Below are positions 59,401 to 64,000 of a stretch of 64,000 bases of DNA, one piece after another. Location: positions 4,021,501-4,085,500 of the forward strand of contig JAQISU010000070.1 in the NCBI GenBank assembly GCA_029339505.1, read 5' to 3'. The DNA comes from Unio delphinus (Eukaryota; Mollusca; Bivalvia; Unionida; Unionidae). The number at the start of each line of letters is the position of its first letter. The first letter of the stretch is position 1. A program made the translations under genes and the position numbers. The notes beneath the pieces were generated by a model. The model saw nothing but the letters and a program-made list of their open reading frames with translations, made no database searches and had not been told where the DNA came from.

Positions 59401-61183
59401 CACTATAATAAACAGCAAGTGTGGCACAGCTAGACGTTACCTAAATGAAAGGTGCTGATTTTAAAGACATGTTACTTCAAAACAGCTTACGAGTTGGATT
59501 TATTAAGATATTTAAAAAGTCATGTGATCTTAAGTTTATAGTCCATTCGTTTATTTTTATTGTATTAGGTTCAAAATAATTTTGTTGTTTTTAACACAAT
59601 CATAAAGCATGGAAGTTTCATTTTCCATTTATGACAATTACTTCTAGAGAGGTTGGTTCACTGAGCACTGTGGATAGAGGTAGGCATCACCAGCTACGAA
59701 TGAATATCATCAACAGCAAGTGCGGACTGCCAGATGTTCCCAAAATAAATTGACCATCCATTTAGTACATATACACAAATCTGGCAAAGACTGGCCCCCT
59801 TTTACCTCCCCCCCATGCATACTTATTAAGACATGCCCCACCTGTGTACATACTCTTGATGACAAACCAAAGTTTGTCTAGTGTCCGCAAAAATTCAAAC
59901 GTAGACTGAAGCCAGTCTAATAGGTTACATATTAGTCAACTTATTATAGAGGTATCACACCCGTCCACCTTTTCTTATGCATACATACATTTATCAGTAG
60001 AAACGCACACTATCCACAAGCGTATGCATTTTGGTTACCCCCCCTCCATGTGTACATACTAAATGGATGGCCCCTAACATGAATTTTTTAAATGACCTTT
60101 AAACTTTGATTTATTAAATTGTAAAATATCATCTGATATTAATTTTTCTAGTCAGTTTGTTGGTTTTAATTATTGTATTAGATTCTAAAACTTGTTTTTT
60201 TTTTTTTATAATAATTGAAATAAATAGAAATCTCAGTTTCCATTTATGATAGTTCTTGTTATAATTACTTTTTTTTATTGGTTATTGGTTCATCAAAAAA
60301 GGCATTGCTTTTATCCATTCCCAGAATTGGAACAATACAAAGAGATATATAAAAACTAAATATTTTGGTGCATTGAAGAAAAAAAGCCATTAGCTGTAAG
60401 ATTTTAGTTTTGTTTCATAATTTGTATTGCATTGCATTTGGTGAGAGTTCACTGTATTTATTTATATGAAGCTTGATCTTCCCCATTGATCGACCAGGGA
60501 CTGCAAAGTTTGCTGTATAAAGGTCTCAATGTAAGTGTGACTAGCTAACCACAAGCTTGTATTGAACTCGTTACAATTCATTGCGAGCTTGCTACTTTGC
60601 ACGTACGAGCTCGTGCTAAACTTGCAATGAGAATACAAGCTCGTTAAGTGCTATCAACCAGTTAGTACAAGCTGGTTCACAGCCTGTGACGAGCTTGTAT
60701 GCTCATTCCAAGCTCACACGTGCTAGGTGGTGTCTCACGAGCTTGCGTGCTTATTGCTAGCTGGCACGAGCAAAATTTCAGCGAGCTTGCTATATGCACG
60801 CATTGAGCATGTTTAATGATCGTACGAGCCTGCCACGACTTCGTAATAGTTCCAAATCTGACCTCTACGTGCAATACAGTGAAGTCGTGGGCTCGCACGT
60901 GTGAAGTTGCAGCGAGCTCGTATACTGTCTTGAAATAAGCTTGCAATTTTTACAAGGGACCAAAGACTTAAAAAAATGGTACTAAAAGCTGCTTTGCTTG
61001 ACACTCAACATTGAGAGGTTAGTGTTAGGACTCTGGGTGGGACATCATGCTACATGTCTGTGGCATGACACCCCAGTGTTAGAAATCACTATAAACTGCC
61101 TCATTGAAGACATCATAGCGATATAGCTGAAAAATTATTTAAGTTACATTAAAAATCCTAATCAAACAGACCACCAAGGTGTA

Positions 61184-61979
61184 GATAGGATACCATATTG
61201 GAACTTTGCCAAGTGAAGATGACCTGCACACATACCTAATTCTTTTCTATGTGTAAAATATAAATTGAAACTTTGAACTGGTTCCGAATATCTGTAGAAT
61301 TATTAATTTGCCTGTTCATTTTTGTACTTTTATTTAATTAACTTAATGGAAACTTCAAACTTGATTATGTAATGCAGGAACAAAATATGGCACAAACTAT
61401 TTGTAAATATTAACAGTTAATATATTTTGTAAAAGAATGTGTGATCATGCAGAATTAAAAATTAACTTACCGGTATACAAAAAAAAAACAGGAAAGAAAT
61501 TTTCACATGCACGTGATTGTATATATCCTTTATTGAAGTGGGGTTGGGGTTGGTTGTGAAATGTGTAACAAAAATGTATATTTTTCCCCATTCTTTGATA
61601 TTTGGAGTGACTATCCCATAATTACCAATACTCTTTACCTGGGAGATATTTTCCAATCTTGACCACATGAAGTTAACCAATACTTACTTCCTTTAATACC
61701 AGTTATCAGTAATATCCATTACCACTTCCTTATTTCTATCATTTGTCAGATAAAAAGTACCTGCCCCAACCTCTTCATGTGACATGTAGAAATAGTCTAG
61801 GGCCTCTGGCTGAAAACAAGCTACCATATATACCAACATGAAAGGATCAACTTTTAAGTGAATGTCCACTTTTAAATAGGTCTTACCAAAGATACGAATC
61901 AACACTGCCTGACAGCTTCTTAGTAGTGTCTAGTCCAGCACATTTCTTTACATGTGACCATTTGAAAATCTCATGTCCA
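61184..61979. other. Unannotated stretch
   Basis: AT-rich DNA. Minus-strand frames at 61462-61905 look somewhat protein-like but have no recognised motif, start context or splice boundaries. Confidence 0.4.
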
Positions 61980-62760
61980 GTGTCTTTTGTAAGATGTGCA
62001 TTTACAGCGTCTATTGTTGGATGTGTAATTGCAGTGTCTATTGTTGGATGTGTAATTGCAGTGTCTATTGTTGGATGTGTAATTGCAGCATCTATTGTTG
62101 GATGTGTAATTGCAGTGTCTATTGTTGGATGTGTAATTGCAGCATCTATTGTTGGATGTGTAATTGCAGTGTCTATTGTTGGATGTGTAATTTGTCTATT
62201 GTTGGATGTGTAATTTGTCTATTGTTGGATGTGTAATCGAATCGGCTATTGTTGGATGTGTAATTTGTCTATTGTTGGATGTGTAATTTGTCTATTGTTG
62301 GATGTGTAATTTGTCTATTGTTGGATGTGTAGTTTGTCTATTGTAGGATGTGTAATTGCAGTAGTATGGGCATGTGTAGTGTCTATTGTAGGAAATGCAA
62401 CTTGGTGTTCTTTGTTGGAAATATATCTGTTGTAGAATGTGTTATTGCAGTCTCTATTTAGGATGTGCCCTTGCAGTGCCTATCATTGGATCTGCAGTGT
62501 ATATTTAGGATCTGCAATTGCAGCGTTAATAAGATGTGTAAATGCATTGTCTGTTGTAGGATATGGAATTTCAGTGTCTTTTGTAAGATGCGCTTTTTGC
62601 AGTGTCTGGAGGTGTGAAATTGCAGTGTCTATTTAAGATGTACATCAGCAGTGTCTTTCGTAGTATGGGTAGTTATAGTGTCCATCGTAGGATATGCAGC
62701 TTGGTGTTTTTTGTATGAAACTTGTAGTGTCTTTGTAGGATGTGCAGATTGCATTATCTT
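61980..62760. repeat. 27/23-bp tandem array grading into decayed units
   Basis: 61980-62185 has 27-bp units (GTCTATTGTTGGATGTGTAA plus TTGCAGT). 62185-62340 has a shortened 23-bp unit lacking GCAG. From 62340 to about 62760 copies are progressively diverged (TTGTAGGATGTG, TTTAGGATGTGC, TTGTAAGATGCG). The young core at the left and decayed right flank show the direction of array ageing. Confidence 0.88.
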
Positions 62761-63169
62761 ATTATTATATGCAGTTGCTGAATTCTTGCTAATTTTTAAC
62801 AACATATATTTAGAATCAATTGAATGCGAACAAAGCCCATATCACATTTTCAAGCCCAGTGATCATTTCTTCATTCCCTCCAATATTTACAAAATTCTTG
62901 TTTTTTTTCTCCAAATGTTGGACAGAATTCTTTCCCATCAAATGTGGAGTTATTAAATACACACTTTTTGTCTTTAAACATCAAGTATGAATGGCTATTG
63001 TGAATGAATGCATTTTTATGATGATCAAATTTATGTGTGGTTTTGGAGAAAGTTACATCATTGCTGGTATTTAAATTCGAGATTGGGTAGGAAGTCATTT
63101 TGTTTGCACAGAACACAGAAGGATAACATTTTTTGATCTTTCAATTTGTTGCTTCTAACTTCCATGAAA
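62761..63169. other. Unannotated stretch
   Basis: Nothing recognised. Confidence 0.4.
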
Positions 63170-63535
63170 TCAGTGAAATTTGGTATACTATGAAAATTTG
63201 GTATACTATGAAATATGTACACCATGAAAATTTCATATACTATGAAAAATTGTTATACACCATGAAAATTTGGTATACTATGAAATATGTACACCATGAA
63301 AATTTTGTATACTATGAAATATGTACACCATGAAAATTTGGTATACTATGAAACATGTACACCATGAAATTTGGTATGCTATGAAAAATTGTTATACACC
63401 ATGAAAATTTGGTATGCTATGAAAAATTGTTATACACCATGAAAATTATTACATTGTGTGGATGCCTTGAAATTTGGTGTAGTGTGAAATTTTATACACC
63501 ATGAAATTTTGGTATGCATTAAATTTGTACAGCAT
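63170..63535. repeat. Two-motif tandem repeat
   Basis: Alternation of AAAATTTGGTATACTATGAA and ATGTACACCATG or TTGTTATACACCATG. Units are made of two short words, a 'tatactatgaaa' word and a 'tacaccatgaaa' word, in varying order. Decayed units follow to about 63535. The last 460 bases of the window hold nothing recognised. Confidence 0.88.
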
Positions 63536-64000
63536 GAAAAGATTGTGATTTCACAATAAATAAATTTATTTCCTTATACATTAAATATAAGGATACCTAT
63601 TCATTCTATATGATAGTCACAGTTTTTACTGTATATACTTACATTTTAGTTAGATGTAACAGATAATTGAATAGACCTATATCTGTCATCAGATTATGCA
63701 CTGTTAGATATGGGTAAGTGTAATCAGTAAGGCAAACATCAGGGATCCTAATATACTGGCACATTATTTGAAAACAGATCAGGGTCCATATTGCTTACTG
63801 TATACTGATGTGTATATATTGGGATTTGACTGTACATGTATGTTAAACAGTTTTTAGTCAAATTTGGATGTTATAAGTGAGTATATATGGTATTTTGGAA
63901 ATGTCTCTCAGTTTGTGTCATAAATTGAGGATTGCACACCTCAAGCTACACTGTCATTTCTAAATGTGGGTTGGATGGAAATTATTACTGTGGCAGGAAA

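Larger units (their letters stand above)
57546..60958 (-). mobile_element. 3.4 kb DNA transposon with subterminal repeats (CACTA/EnSpm-like?)
   Basis: The ends are CCCTTATAAAAATGCAA (left) and CCCTTGTAAAAATTGCAAG (reverse complement of right). The target duplication is AC (57544-57545, 60959-60960). Subterminal zones of about 130 bp on the left (57570-57700) and 400 bp on the right (60545-60950) are filled with GAGCTTG, CGAGCTCG and CAAGCTC motifs in both orientations, at least 8 and 12 copies. Short TIRs, 2-3-bp duplication and dense short subterminal motifs are the design of CACTA/EnSpm (CMC) transposons, but the canonical CACTA/G start is absent. It contains a broken coding remnant at 58294-58844 and an AT microsatellite, so it is probably inactive. 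Orientation is taken from that remnant. Confidence 0.75.
57467..61170 (+). mobile_element. SINE (type A) split by a 3.4 kb insertion
   Basis: The head at 57467-57545 reads TGGCCTAGTGGTTGGAGCAT (A box) and GGTCGTGGTTTCGATCCCC (B box). The body at 60961-61170 reads AATGGTACTAAAAGCTGC, GAGAGGTTAGTGTTAGGACT, GGGTGGGACATCATGCTACA and ATCACTATAAACTGCCTCAT. The outer limits carry a perfect 13-bp target duplication, ccaccaaggtgta, at 57454-57466 and 61171-61183, which proves the two halves are one insertion. Compared with the intact copy at 53426-53752, the break falls after CATAC, where the intact copy reads straight on into CAACGACTTA. Confidence 0.92.

Noticed and set aside
61462..61905. Two consecutive minus frames with mixed composition
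   Set aside because: Protein-like to the eye but with stops between them, no family recognised, and no terminal repeats nearby.

Overview
This is eukaryotic, almost certainly animal, nuclear DNA. It is AT-rich, dominated by microsatellites, tandem arrays and short transposons, and holds only one gene that can be supported from sequence. The repeat content (tRNA-headed SINEs, a LINE with an ATT tail, many non-autonomous hAT elements, long (AT)n, (GA)n and CATA-type runs) suggests a lophotrochozoan, perhaps a mollusc. That placement is inference. Nearly all long open frames are translations of tandem repeats or chance frames, not genes.

The gene: two coding exons on the + strand, 42080-42254 and 49401-51019, are bounded by consensus splice sites and share a split glycine codon, so they join in frame across a 7.1 kb intron. 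Together they encode about 598 internal residues of a long, disordered, Ser-rich and basic protein with several RRxS-type phosphorylation motifs. I cannot name the family. Neither start nor stop is in view.

Layout: 1-14.5 kb holds tandem arrays (45 bp, 29 bp with higher-order structure, 48 bp), nested hAT-type elements at 1345-1989, a large inverted repeat at 9674-10107, and a degraded LINE 3' end at 12.05-12.93 kb whose ATT tail received a 472-bp hAT-type element. 14.5-22.8 kb is mostly unremarkable, with microsatellites. 22.8-28.5 kb is a dense run of different tandem arrays. 28.5-42 kb holds several SINEs, hairpins, and a TTAA-flanked 563-bp element at 41273-41835. The intron at 42.3-49.4 kb contains a 4.3 kb, 39-bp-period satellite and next to it a second, unrelated array that also has a 39-bp period. 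51-64 kb holds a ~135-bp degenerate satellite carrying a 187-bp SPIN-like hAT element with perfect 8-bp target duplications, a full-length SINE, a 54-bp array, a LINE fragment, and a 3.4 kb DNA transposon inserted in a SINE.

The most interesting structure is at 57467-61170. A SINE flanked by 13-bp duplications is split by a 3413-bp element with short terminal inverted repeats, a 2-bp target duplication and dense GAGCTTG-like subterminal repeats. The intact SINE at 53426-53752 serves as the empty-site reference. The element contains a broken coding remnant. Its architecture recalls CACTA/EnSpm (CMC) transposons, although the termini read CCCTT rather than CACTA/G.
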